A stretch of 15,943 bases of DNA from Xanthobacteraceae bacterium (GCA_030040825.1 JASHSY010000306.1:1-15943), one strand, 5' to 3'; positions 7,407 to 15,110 are shown, counted from the first letter of the stretch. Translations and numbers: made by a program. The notes: generated by a model not told the origin, from the letters alone.

Positions 7407-8551
7407 ACCTGCCGCTGACCGGGCAAGCGTTTGAGGACAGCACCGCCGTGCCGGGCACGGTTGCTTTACGCGGCAAACGGCTGTTCCTGTTGACGCCGAG
7501 CGAGGAATCCTGCGCGGTTGAGATCTTTACCCGTTCTCTTGTCGACGCGCTACGCACGCGTCACGCCGATGAAGGATACGAATTGCTGCCGATCTCGGGC
7601 CACTGGCGCGACTTGCCGGGCGTTCTCGGCAAAATTCTCAAAGCCGATCGGGTAATCTTTAATTTGCCGCTGGTGGCGTGGAAGCGGCTACTGCTGACGC
7701 CGCTGTTGATTCTGCTGGTCGCAGCGCTGGCGCGGCGCCCGGTCAGTGTTTTTATGCACGAGTGGTCGGGGCTGCACTGGTTGCGCCGGTTTGCGCTCGC
7801 GCCGATCGTGATGCTCAGCCGCACCATCATCGTGGTTTCGCCATTCATTGCCGAACAGATCGCCAACAGCCGCTGGCTTAGCGGCGCCGGAGCGAAGTGC
7901 CGCCTGGTGCCACATCCGCCGACCATCCGCGCGCCGCACGAGCGTTCCGTTACCGAGCGGGTTCGGCGACTGCGGGAAGCCACTAAAAATAGCGATGTCG
8001 TCATCGGCTGTTTCGGCTCGATCTACCGCGGCAAGGCAGCGATGGCGCTGCTCGACATTTGCAAGCACCTGCAAGGACGCGGCGTCCGCGCTGCTATCGT
8101 GTTTATCGGCAGCTTCACCAAATCACTCGACGGCTACGAACAGGAATTCCGATCGAAGGTGTCCCGGCTGGCAATCGGCGATCAGGTCATTGTCACCGGC
8201 TATATCCCGAGCGAAATCGAGCTCTACACGCTGTTTGAGGAAATCGGCGCCTTCCTGTTCCTATTTCCGGAAGGCCTGACGGCGCGCCGCTCGAGCGTTA
8301 TCGCGTGCCTGCACTCCGATCGTCCGGTGGTCGTCACCGCGCCTCACTCGGCGACCGAATTTGCGCACCACGAGGGCTTCACCAAGCTGATGCAAAACGG
8401 CGCATTCACGTTCATTCCAACCAACGCCGATCTGAACACGATCGCCGATCAGCTTCTGGCGGTCGCGCGGCAAGACAAACGCATCATCCCGGTCATCGAC
8501 GACGACGCCTGGTGGAACGCCGCAATGAATGCGGTACGGGCGGCGTTCTGA
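7403..8551 (+). CDS. Glycosyltransferase, GT4-like (GT-B fold)
   Basis: The 382-residue protein looks like a GT-B glycosyltransferase. An N-terminal Rossmann-like half includes RLFLLTPSEESCAVEIF (about residues 26-42). The C-terminal half begins around residue 198 with VVIGCFGSIYRGKAAMALLDI, has the GDQVIVTGYIPSEIELYTLF strand-turn typical of GT4, and ends with FPEGLTARRSSVIACLHSDRPVV at the position of the donor-binding ExxxxxxxE region. The usual first Glu region is present as PEG, while the second is replaced by a diverged segment, so family assignment is less sharp than for the GT2 proteins. It starts by ATGA overlap with the flippase gene, an unusual order for a transferase but common in compact clusters. 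A hydrophobic stretch near residues 97-110 may associate with the membrane. Confidence 0.78.
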   Translation: MNLPLTGQAFEDSTAVPGTVALRGKRLFLLTPSEESCAVEIFTRSLVDALRTRHADEGYELLPISGHWRDLPGVLGKILKADRVIFNLPLVAWKRLLLTPLLILLVAALARRPVSVFMHEWSGLHWLRRFALAPIVMLSRTIIVVSPFIAEQIANSRWLSGAGAKCRLVPHPPTIRAPHERSVTERVRRLREATKNSDVVIGCFGSIYRGKAAMALLDICKHLQGRGVRAAIVFIGSFTKSLDGYEQEFRSKVSRLAIGDQVIVTGYIPSEIELYTLFEEIGAFLFLFPEGLTARRSSVIACLHSDRPVVVTAPHSATEFAHHEGFTKLMQNGAFTFIPTNADLNTIADQLLAVARQDKRIIPVIDDDAWWNAAMNAVRAAF

Positions 8552-8613
8552 TGGCTGGGGCGCAGTAATCCGGCACGGTGACGAGCAGCAGCAGCATGCG
8601 CCGAGATAAACAC

Positions 8614-9744
8614 ATGGCCCAATCTCTTTTGACCCGGCGATCGGCGATCCTAGGGTTCGCGGGTGCGACACTGGCAGGCACAGCGCTTGCGCCGCCGCTT
8701 GGCGCGCGGGCCGCTTTCAACCTCGAACTCGAGCCGCCGCTGCGCAATCACACGCGAACGTCCGGAATCAGATACGGATGCGCCGGCGCCGCTCCGAATG
8801 TTCAGTCGGACCGCATCCTGCTCGAAAAGTTCGCCATCGAAGCAAATATTTTTGTCCCGGAAAGCTCACTGAAATGGAACGCGACCGAGCCGCTGCCGGG
8901 TAAGTTCGACTTTTCCGAGGGCGACAGTATCGCCACGTTCGCCGCGCGCAACGCCATGCTCATGCACGGGCATACACTGGTTTGGTACACGGCAATTCCG
9001 GACTGGGTCGCCAACCTGACGACCGGCCAAGAAGCGCAAGCGGCGCTTGAGCGCCATATCAGTACCGAGGTCGCGCGTTATCGCCGAAAAATTTGGGCAT
9101 GGGACGTCGTCAACGAGCCGATCGAGCCAGACGATCGCCTTATCGACGATCACCGCAATTCGGTGTGGTTGCGCTGCCTTGGCCCAGCCTACATCGATCT
9201 GTCGTTCCGTCTCGCCCGCGCGGCTGATCCGCAAGTGCCGTTGTGCCTGAGCGAATACGGCATCGAATACGTGGGAACCAAACCGCAGCGCCGCCGCGCC
9301 TCCTTGCTCGCGCTGCTGCGCAAGCTGCGCGAGCAAAACACGCCGGTCGATTGCCTGGCGTTGCAGTCCCACCTTGAAGCGCATCAATCGTTCGATCACG
9401 CCGAGCTCACCGGCTTTTTGCGCGAGGTCGTCAAACTCGGCTATCGCCTGCTGATCACCGAACTCGACGTCAATGATTGCAAAATCCTCGGCAGCATCGA
9501 ACAGCGCGACCGCGTCACCGCCCGTCACCTTGCTGAATATCTCGACATCGTGTTTTCGGTGGCAAAGCCGTTATCGATCGCGACCTGGGGTTTGAGCGAC
9601 CGCTCGACCTGGCTGAAGCAATATTGGAAACGCGCCGATGGATCGCCGCTGCGGCCATTACCGCTCGACGCCGATCTCAACCGCAAGCCCCTATGGGCCG
9701 TGCTCGCCCGATACCTGACCGGACAGGAGCGGCAACCAACGTGA
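8614..9744 (+). CDS. Exported GH10 glycoside hydrolase (endo-1,4-beta-xylanase-like)
   Basis: This protein (376 residues from the chosen start) is a family GH10 TIM barrel. The acid/base Glu is in DVVNEP (about E168) and the nucleophile Glu in ITELDV (about E283). Also visible are GHTLVW, the LQSHL strand and the closing ATWGLSDRSTWL. The N-terminus has a Tat-type signal: LLTRRSAIL followed by a hydrophobic Ala/Gly stretch and a likely cleavage near ARA. It should therefore act in the periplasm or outside the cell. In this locus the likely substrate is the cluster's own polymer, for trimming or release, rather than plant xylan. Two residues near the substrate site differ from the usual pattern (see findings). 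Start choice is open: ATG 8614 has GAGA seven bases upstream; ATG 8596 and GTG 8578 are alternatives. It lies 62 bases after the preceding gene. Confidence 0.9.
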   Translation: MAQSLLTRRSAILGFAGATLAGTALAPPLGARAAFNLELEPPLRNHTRTSGIRYGCAGAAPNVQSDRILLEKFAIEANIFVPESSLKWNATEPLPGKFDFSEGDSIATFAARNAMLMHGHTLVWYTAIPDWVANLTTGQEAQAALERHISTEVARYRRKIWAWDVVNEPIEPDDRLIDDHRNSVWLRCLGPAYIDLSFRLARAADPQVPLCLSEYGIEYVGTKPQRRRASLLALLRKLREQNTPVDCLALQSHLEAHQSFDHAELTGFLREVVKLGYRLLITELDVNDCKILGSIEQRDRVTARHLAEYLDIVFSVAKPLSIATWGLSDRSTWLKQYWKRADGSPLRPLPLDADLNRKPLWAVLARYLTGQERQPT

Positions 9745-9785
9745 GATACCGCGCCGATCCCGCCGTGCCGACGAATTTCCAGCCT

Positions 9786-9858
9786 TGGTCGGGCGTTAAT
9801 CGAAAAGCAATCGCCGAAAATCATGATCGGACCCGTACGGCTGGTCGGTAGCGTTAAT
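9786..9858. repeat. Two near-identical direct repeats upstream of the HAD-IIIC gene
   Basis: TGGTCGG-GCGTTAAT (9786-9800) recurs as TGGTCGG-TA-GCGTTAAT (9842-9858). All 15 bases match and the second copy differs only by a 2-base insertion in the middle. Both lie in the 192-base gap (9745-9936) between the GH10 gene and the HAD-IIIC gene, the second copy ending 78 bases before the start codon. They could be paired operator sites. No other gene-like feature is seen in this gap. Confidence 0.5.
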
Positions 9859-9936
9859 GCTTGCCATTTCAGTCGCATGCATCGCGCTCTTCTATATTCC
9901 TGATGCGGCCTAAGCGAATGCAATAATCGGCAAACG

Positions 9937-11793
9937 ATGTACGAGACCGTCGATAACCGAGCTAACACCCGCATTACGCTGCCCGCGGAAACCAGGCAAA
10001 AATTCCGCGAGCTTGCGGCCGCTGTCGAAGCGCGCAGCCTGATGATTTGGGGCGAGCATTGCTCGGAATGCGCGTTTCCGACCTGCTACGCCTCGTGCGC
10101 GTTCTATACGCCGCGGCGCGATGGTCATTGTCGGCGGTTTGCCGATGGCATCGAACAAGGAAAGACCGGCAACGTCGCGCTCGGGCGGGTCCGCTTCCGC
10201 CGCTGGGCCAAGCTGGAAGGCGCGGGACCGGTCCGCCTTTTTTCGCACAAAAATGCTTTGGCGCGTGAATGGCTGGACCGAGTCGTGTCCTCGTTGATCG
10301 TCAGCTTCTCGCCCTCACAGACCTTCTATTTCCGCGCGCATCGATACTGGAATCAGCTCAAGGCGACTACAGTCGCGTCAGCGCCCGGCCGGGTAGACGC
10401 ATTTGTCGCCGAAGCTTGGCTCGCGTCGGGGCCGCCGGTCCCACTGACCGTCACTTTCCTGCCGGACGGCAAAGAACAGGGATTATTTCAGTCACGCTTT
10501 GAGTTGCGAGCCGGTTACAATCGCTTCGTCCTGCCCTGCGCGGAAATCTCGGCTCACCTCGATTTAAGCGAGCGGTTTCTCGTTCAGATCGAGCCGATCG
10601 GCGACGCCGCCGGGCGAGAGGTCGTTTTCGGCTTGATTGATTTCGTCCGTTTCGTCGCCGGAGCCGGCGCGACGATCGAGGATCGCGGCCAAATTGAAGC
10701 CAAGGCGCCGGGCGCGCGCACAGCCAAGCGCGCCCGCACCGCCAAGTGTGTCGTATGGGACCTGGATGATACGCTTTGGCACGGCACACTGGCGGAAGTC
10801 GGACGCGAAGGGCTGATGCTCAATCCATCCGCGCTCGCGACCGTCATCGAGCTCGACCGGCGCGGCATCTTGCAATCCATCGCCAGCAAAAACGACCCCG
10901 ATGCAGCGCTGGCGGCACTGCAAGCCTTCGGCATTCGCGACTATTTCCTGTTCCCGCAAATCGGTTGGAGCCCGAAAAGCGCCGGCATCCGGCAAATCGC
11001 TGAAAAGCTCGATATCGGTCTCGACACTTTCGTATTCATCGACGATCAGGCATTCGAGCGGGGCGAAGTTGGCGAGACTTTGCCCGAAGTGACGGCGCTG
11101 CCGCATACCGACATTCCGAATTTGCTCACCAGTCCGCTGTTCGACGTGCCGGCAACAGCGGAAAGCGCCAAGCGCCGCACGCTGTATCAGATTGAAGAAC
11201 GCCGTCAGGCAACCTTCGCCAGCTCCGATACCGACTATGCCACTTTCCTGCGCGGCTGCCGCATCCGGCTGGAAATCTCCGATTTGTCGGTGGCGCACGT
11301 GGAACGGGCGTACGAGCTTTCACAGCGCACCAATCAGCTCAACGTATCGGGCACCAAATATTCGCGTAACGACATCGAAGCCCTGATGGATCCCTCCTCC
11401 CGACATCAGGCCTATCTACTTCGCTGCGAAGACCGCTTCGGCGATTACGGTGTCGTCGGCATGTGCGTCGTCGATCGGCAGGCGGCGCGGGTGCAGTCAT
11501 TCATGATGAGCTGCCGTGTGCAGCGTAAGCGGGTAGAACAATCGTTCTTTGCTTGGCTGGCGAAGCAATTGCAGGCCGTCCACGCCGGCGGCACGGTTGA
11601 GGTCAGCTATCGGCGGACCGATCGCAATCAGGCGGTGGTCAAGATGCTCGAGCAGCTCGGTTTCACGTATCGGCCGGAGAGCGATGCCATCGGCACCTTC
11701 ACGCGGCCGCTCGAGGTTCCGATTGCCGATGACGATGTGGTGGAAGTGGTTGATCTCACAACCATGCGCCCACTGGAAATAGCCCGCAACTAA
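9937..11793 (+). CDS. HAD-IIIC (FkbH-like) protein with N-terminal Cys cluster and C-terminal GNAT-like domain
   Basis: The 618-residue product has at least three parts. Residues 40-66 hold a cysteine cluster (C42, C45, C50, C54, C65, with CSECAFPTC). About 80-245 is a beta-rich segment that may be a jelly-roll. About 268-430 is a HAD-IIIC domain: motif I WDLDDTLWHG with D275 and D277, SIASKND with S317, and VFIDDQAFERGEV with D369 and D370. About 440-600 is GNAT-like, with the RTNQLNVSGTKYS signature seen in FkbH proteins. FkbH proteins load a glyceryl unit from 1,3-bisphosphoglycerate onto an acyl carrier protein, and relatives occur in capsule clusters. No carrier protein is seen here, so the acceptor is unknown. 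The ATG at 9937 has no clear Shine-Dalgarno, but no better start precedes the cysteine cluster. Confidence 0.85.
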   Translation: MYETVDNRANTRITLPAETRQKFRELAAAVEARSLMIWGEHCSECAFPTCYASCAFYTPRRDGHCRRFADGIEQGKTGNVALGRVRFRRWAKLEGAGPVRLFSHKNALAREWLDRVVSSLIVSFSPSQTFYFRAHRYWNQLKATTVASAPGRVDAFVAEAWLASGPPVPLTVTFLPDGKEQGLFQSRFELRAGYNRFVLPCAEISAHLDLSERFLVQIEPIGDAAGREVVFGLIDFVRFVAGAGATIEDRGQIEAKAPGARTAKRARTAKCVVWDLDDTLWHGTLAEVGREGLMLNPSALATVIELDRRGILQSIASKNDPDAALAALQAFGIRDYFLFPQIGWSPKSAGIRQIAEKLDIGLDTFVFIDDQAFERGEVGETLPEVTALPHTDIPNLLTSPLFDVPATAESAKRRTLYQIEERRQATFASSDTDYATFLRGCRIRLEISDLSVAHVERAYELSQRTNQLNVSGTKYSRNDIEALMDPSSRHQAYLLRCEDRFGDYGVVGMCVVDRQAARVQSFMMSCRVQRKRVEQSFFAWLAKQLQAVHAGGTVEVSYRRTDRNQAVVKMLEQLGFTYRPESDAIGTFTRPLEVPIADDDVVEVVDLTTMRPLEIARN

Positions 11794-11794
11794 G

Positions 11795-11812
11795 CTTTCA
11801 TCTGACTGTCAC
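11795..11812 (+). promoter_or_regulatory. Putative PhoB box upstream of pit
   Basis: The sequence CTTTCATCTGACTGTCAC has the form of a Pho box: two 7-bp CTGTCAY repeats separated by 4 bp, with an 11-bp period. Thirteen of the 14 repeat positions match; only the third base of the first repeat differs. It begins one base after the stop of the upstream gene and ends 46 bases before the pit start codon. No good -10 is visible downstream. Established background: in rhizobia the Pho regulator controls pit, in Sinorhizobium meliloti by repression under phosphate limitation. Whether the site activates or represses here cannot be read from the sequence. Confidence 0.6.
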
Positions 11813-11858
11813 AGTGCTCGCGCAAGGTTGGGCCCTTCTCGTCAAGAGGGGTCCGCGC

Positions 11859-13478
11859 ATGAGTGAAACTGCCGTTTTGCCTGGTTCAATCGAGCCTGCA
11901 GCCCGGAAAGGTCCGGACCTCAGCGGCGCCGTTAACCCGTTGACCGGCATTATCTTCGGGGGAGTTATCGCAGCGGTTTTGCTGTTCGTCGCGTACAGCA
12001 TCTATGCCGACATCGACGCTACCGGTGCGAAGGTGACGAACTACGCACCGTTCTTCCTCCTGTTCGTCGCGCTTTTGATTGCGCTCGGCTTTGAGTTCGT
12101 GAACGGCTTTCACGACACCGCGAATGCGGTGGCAACCGTGATCTACACCCGCTCGCTGCCGGCGAATTTCGCGGTCGTCTGGTCGGGATTGTTCAACCTC
12201 GCCGGCGTGCTGACCTCCTCCGGCGCCGTCGCCTTTGGCATCATTTCACTCCTGCCAGTCGAACTTATCCTGCAAGTCGGCGGCCATGCCGGCTTTGCCA
12301 TGGTGTTCGCATTACTGATCGCCGCAATTGTCTGGAATCTCGGTACCTGGGCATTCGGGCTACCGGCTTCCAGCTCGCATACTTTGATCGGCTCAATCAT
12401 CGGGGTCGGCGTCACTAATGCACTGTTACACGGCCGCAATGGCACGTCAGGCGTCGACTGGAGCAAGGCCAAGGATGTCGGCGAGGCATTGCTGGTCTCT
12501 CCGCTGTTCGGCTTTGCACTGGCTGCCGCCCTTTTGCTGTTGCTCAAGGCCGTCATCCGCATTCCGGCGCTCTATGCCGAACCGAAAAACAACCAGCCGC
12601 CGCCCTGGTGGATCCGCGGCGTCCTGATCTTGACTTGCACACTTGTAAGCTTCTTCCACGGCTCCAACGACGGGCAAAAGGGGATGGGCTTGATCATGTT
12701 GATCCTGATTGGCACCGTGCCGACGGCTTACGCGCTCAATCGCGCGCTGCCCGACAGCCAGCTGCAGACATTCGCGGCCCGCTCGATAGCGGCGAGCAAG
12801 GTCATCGAAGGGAAGGCTGAAGGATTTAATGTGCTCGGCAATCCGCGTCCGGCAGTGACGGCCTATGTCTCCAGCCATCTCCTCAACGAGGGCACTTACC
12901 CTTCACTGGCCGTCCTCGTGCGCGACATCGCCGACCAGATCGCCAAATATGGCGCACTCGCCAAAATGCCGGCGGATACAGTCGGCAACGTGCGCAACGA
13001 CATGTATCTGGTTTCGGAAGCAATCCGCTTCCTGATGAAAGACAAGGGGAGCGAACTTTCGGCCGACCAGGTACGGACGTTGAGCGCGTATAAACTTTCG
13101 CTTGATGAGGCGACCAAGTTCATTCCGACTTGGGTCAAGATCGCAGTGGCCATCGCACTGGGGCTCGGCACCATGATTGGCTGGAAGCGCATTGTCGTTA
13201 CCGTCGGCGAAAAAATCGGCAAGACGCATTTGACCTACGCGCAAGGCGCCTGCGCCGAAATCACCGCGGCGGCGACGATCGCCGCCGCCGATGTTTACGG
13301 ATTGCCGGTATCGACCACGCACGTCTTGTCGTCCGGCGTTGCCGGTACGATGGCGGCAAACGGCTCGGGCTTGCAGCTTTCGACGGTGCGCAACATCGCG
13401 CTGGCCTGGGTGCTGACACTGCCGGCCGCGATGGTGATTTCGGGCACGCTTTATTGGGCGTTCTCGGCCATGTTCTGA
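11859..13478 (+). CDS. pit: Inorganic phosphate transporter, PiT family
   Basis: This 539-residue membrane protein is a PiT-family (PF01384) phosphate carrier, which takes up phosphate as a metal-phosphate complex with protons. Both halves of the duplicated fold carry their signatures: GFHDTANAVAT (residues 83-93) with the following ASSSHTLIGSIIG, and FFHGSNDGQKGMG (about 265-277) with PVSTTHVLSSGVAGT (about 482-496). A hydrophilic region of about 120 residues between about 300 and 425 splits the second half, as in the longer PitA-type members. The ATG at 11859 is chosen because AGAGGGG (11845-11851) lies seven bases before it; a GTG at 11814 would place the start immediately behind the Pho box and lacks a ribosome binding site. 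The gene is likely monocistronic, with a terminator at 13511-13540, and is probably phosphate-regulated. Confidence 0.95.
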   Translation: MSETAVLPGSIEPAARKGPDLSGAVNPLTGIIFGGVIAAVLLFVAYSIYADIDATGAKVTNYAPFFLLFVALLIALGFEFVNGFHDTANAVATVIYTRSLPANFAVVWSGLFNLAGVLTSSGAVAFGIISLLPVELILQVGGHAGFAMVFALLIAAIVWNLGTWAFGLPASSSHTLIGSIIGVGVTNALLHGRNGTSGVDWSKAKDVGEALLVSPLFGFALAAALLLLLKAVIRIPALYAEPKNNQPPPWWIRGVLILTCTLVSFFHGSNDGQKGMGLIMLILIGTVPTAYALNRALPDSQLQTFAARSIAASKVIEGKAEGFNVLGNPRPAVTAYVSSHLLNEGTYPSLAVLVRDIADQIAKYGALAKMPADTVGNVRNDMYLVSEAIRFLMKDKGSELSADQVRTLSAYKLSLDEATKFIPTWVKIAVAIALGLGTMIGWKRIVVTVGEKIGKTHLTYAQGACAEITAAATIAAADVYGLPVSTTHVLSSGVAGTMAANGSGLQLSTVRNIALAWVLTLPAAMVISGTLYWAFSAMF

Positions 13479-13510
13479 CCGGCAACTCCGTAACTCACGC
13501 AATCTCGATA

Positions 13511-13540
13511 AGCGGCGCCGCGGTTCGACGCCGCTTTTTT
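13511..13540 (+). terminator. Rho-independent terminator after pit
   Basis: A perfect 7-bp stem, AGCGGCG (13511-13517) with CGCCGCT (13529-13535), encloses an 11-base loop and runs into six T residues (13535-13540). It begins 32 bases after the pit stop codon. Confidence 0.85.
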
Positions 13541-13574
13541 GCGGGCCCCAAAACGTAAAAAGCTTGTTCCCTAA

Positions 13575-13584
13575 ATTTGCAAAT
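13575..13584. promoter_or_regulatory. 10-bp perfect palindrome upstream of the exported protein gene
   Basis: ATTTGCAAAT is a perfect palindrome in an A/T-rich patch (about 13554-13590) of the 142 bases between the pit terminator and the next gene. The position suits an operator or promoter region. TTGTTC at 13564-13569 and TATTTT at 13584-13589 are only 14 bases apart, so a standard promoter is not clear. Confidence 0.3.
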
Positions 13585-13682
13585 ATTTTCCTGTCGGTCG
13601 CAACACGGAACCGGCGGAACCGCGGCTGCACCCGATGCGTTTTCCTCAGCAGTGGGTGAACCGAACTCGCGAAGGAGGAACG

Positions 13683-13952
13683 ATGAGAAAGCTAGTATTT
13701 GGGATGGTTGCCGCGGGCGCGCTTGTCACCGCTACCGCACTGCCGGCCATGGCGCAGGTCGGCGTCTATGCCGGTCCGGGCGGTATTGGCGTCGGCGTTG
13801 GTCCGGTTGGCGTAGGCGTCGGTCCGGGCCCGTATTACAGCGGCCCGTATTACGACGGTTACTACGATTACGCGGGCCCCGGTTACGTCGGCCCCGGCCC
13901 CGGTTGGTATGATGGACATCACCGGTGGCATCACGGCCACTTTCACCGCTAG
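13683..13952 (+). CDS. Small exported Gly/Tyr/His-rich protein
   Basis: This 89-residue protein has a clear Sec signal peptide: MRK, a hydrophobic core, and a likely cleavage after AMA at residue 24. The mature part has a tandem GVGVGP repeat (GIGVGVGP at 34-41, VGVGVGPGP at 42-50), then a Tyr/Gly/Pro stretch (50-77), and ends in a His cluster with six His among the last eleven residues. Similar small exported proteins are frequent in Bradyrhizobium and relatives and have no assigned function. The His-rich end could bind metal. The ATG at 13683 is fixed by AAGGAGG (13672-13678), four bases upstream; an in-frame upstream ATG at 13635 would bury the signal peptide. Terminators on both sides suggest a single-gene unit. 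Confidence 0.88.
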   Translation: MRKLVFGMVAAGALVTATALPAMAQVGVYAGPGGIGVGVGPVGVGVGPGPYYSGPYYDGYYDYAGPGYVGPGPGWYDGHHRWHHGHFHR

Positions 13953-13981
13953 AACGCACCGCCCACATTCGCTCTAACTTT

Positions 13982-14012
13982 AAGAGAAGGCCCGAAAGGG
14001 CCTTTTCTTTTT
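13982..14012 (+). terminator. Rho-independent terminator after the exported protein gene
   Basis: The stem AAGGCCC (13987-13993) pairs perfectly with GGGCCTT (13998-14004) around a GAAA tetraloop. Pairing extends outwards through A/T and wobble pairs, and the T-rich run TTTTCTTTTT follows (14003-14012). Confidence 0.9.
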
Positions 14013-14121
14013 GCTCCAGGTGCAACGCGAAATTCGCAAGCGTTCGATTGGCCCACACCGATTTGTGAACACGCTAGCCGTATGACTGCAGCGTAAGCCG
14101 ATGGAGTAACCGCGCAGACAC

Positions 14122-14130
14122 TGCCATAAT
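14122..14130 (+). promoter_or_regulatory. Possible extended -10 promoter element for the DUF2189 gene
   Basis: TGCCATAAT has the TGn-TATAAT form of an extended -10, with one mismatch in the hexamer. It lies about 90 bases before the ATG at 14220, in the 207 bases left after the preceding terminator. No good -35 is present, as is common with extended -10 elements. Confidence 0.35.
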
Positions 14131-14219
14131 GTGGATGTTGAAGGTTCCGTGGGCGCGTCTTTGTCGCCAACGTAACGAAGACGCAGCCCGAGTGAACCCA
14201 AAGGTTCAAGGAGGCACTG

Positions 14220-15098
14220 ATGTCTTCACACCTTCTGCTCGGCGCCGAGACGGCTTCCAGTCTGACCGTCCGCCGCATCACTCCTGCGGATTTGTGGCAC
14301 GCGCTTGCAGCCGGACTCGACGATTTCGCGGCAACGCCGACCTACGCCATCTTCCTGTGCGTGATTTATCCCTTGGTTGGCCTGTGGCTCGTCTCGCTGG
14401 CGGCCGGATATTCGATGTTGCCGCTGGCGTTTCCGCTTGCGTCGGGATTTGCACTGATCGGACCATTCGCGGCGGTCGGACTCTACGAAATGAGCCGGCG
14501 GCGCGAGGCCGGTCTTGAGGTAAATGCGTCGCATGCCTTCGACGTGCTGAAATCGCCGTCGCGCGGCGCCATTCTCGCGTTAGGCCTGTTGCTGATGGCG
14601 ATCTTTTTGATTTGGCTGGCGGTCGCCGAGGCGATTTATATCGCGAATTTCGGTTACCACGCGCCGGTTTCCATCATTCAGTTCGCGCGCGAGGTTTTCA
14701 CCACGCCGGCCGGATGGACGCTTATCGTCGTCGGCACCCTCGTCGGCTTCTTGTTTGCCGTAGTAGCGCTAACCGTTGGCGCCATATCATTCCCGTTGTT
14801 GCTCGACCGCGACGTCGGCGCCGCAATTGCGCTTTACACATCGATCCGCCTCGTCATCGGCAACCCCTTTGTCATGGGGTTGTGGGGATTCATCGTCGCC
14901 GCACTTTTGCTGCTCGGCTCGCTGCCCTTCTTCCTCGGCCTTACTGTGGTTATGCCGATACTCGGCCATGCAACGTGGCATCTCTATCGTAAGGCAATTG
15001 ACGCTGGCGCAGCTCCGCGCGCAAATTTCCCGCGAAAAGAACGAGCAACTCGATCAGCGGCAGATTTTCCTGCCTCATTGTTTCCGACTCGCCGGTAA
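14220..15098 (+). CDS. DUF2189 domain-containing integral membrane protein
   Basis: The 292-residue product matches the DUF2189 family of alphaproteobacterial membrane proteins in its landmarks. The N-terminal VRRITPADLWHALAAGLDDF is followed by a first hydrophobic hairpin (about 43-80), the cytoplasmic YEMSRRREAG motif, paired long helices (about 117-145 and 160-190), SFPLLLDRDVGA, and the closing LPFFLGLTVVMPILGHATWHLYRK. About six membrane segments are visible. No biochemical function is established for the family. The ATG at 14220 has a perfect AAGGAGG (14208-14214) five bases upstream. The last 35 residues are basic and of low complexity, slightly longer than the family core. It is separated from the exported protein gene by a terminator and is probably its own transcription unit. 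Confidence 0.9.
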   Translation: MSSHLLLGAETASSLTVRRITPADLWHALAAGLDDFAATPTYAIFLCVIYPLVGLWLVSLAAGYSMLPLAFPLASGFALIGPFAAVGLYEMSRRREAGLEVNASHAFDVLKSPSRGAILALGLLLMAIFLIWLAVAEAIYIANFGYHAPVSIIQFAREVFTTPAGWTLIVVGTLVGFLFAVVALTVGAISFPLLLDRDVGAAIALYTSIRLVIGNPFVMGLWGFIVAALLLLGSLPFFLGLTVVMPILGHATWHLYRKAIDAGAAPRANFPRKERATRSAADFPASLFPTRR

Positions 15099-15110
15099 TA
15101 CGCGCCATAG

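Noticed and set aside
8584..8595. Run of AGC triplets before the GH10 start as a functional microsatellite
   Set aside because: Only four units; too short to be more than local composition.
9861..9898. TTGCCA and TATATT as a promoter for the HAD-IIIC gene
   Set aside because: The hexamers are 26 bases apart, far from the usual 16-18, and no -35 exists at the right distance from TATATT.
10564..11298. Minus-strand frame of 244 codons opposite the HAD-IIIC gene
   Set aside because: No recognisable domain, and the + strand shows intact HAD motifs across the same bases.
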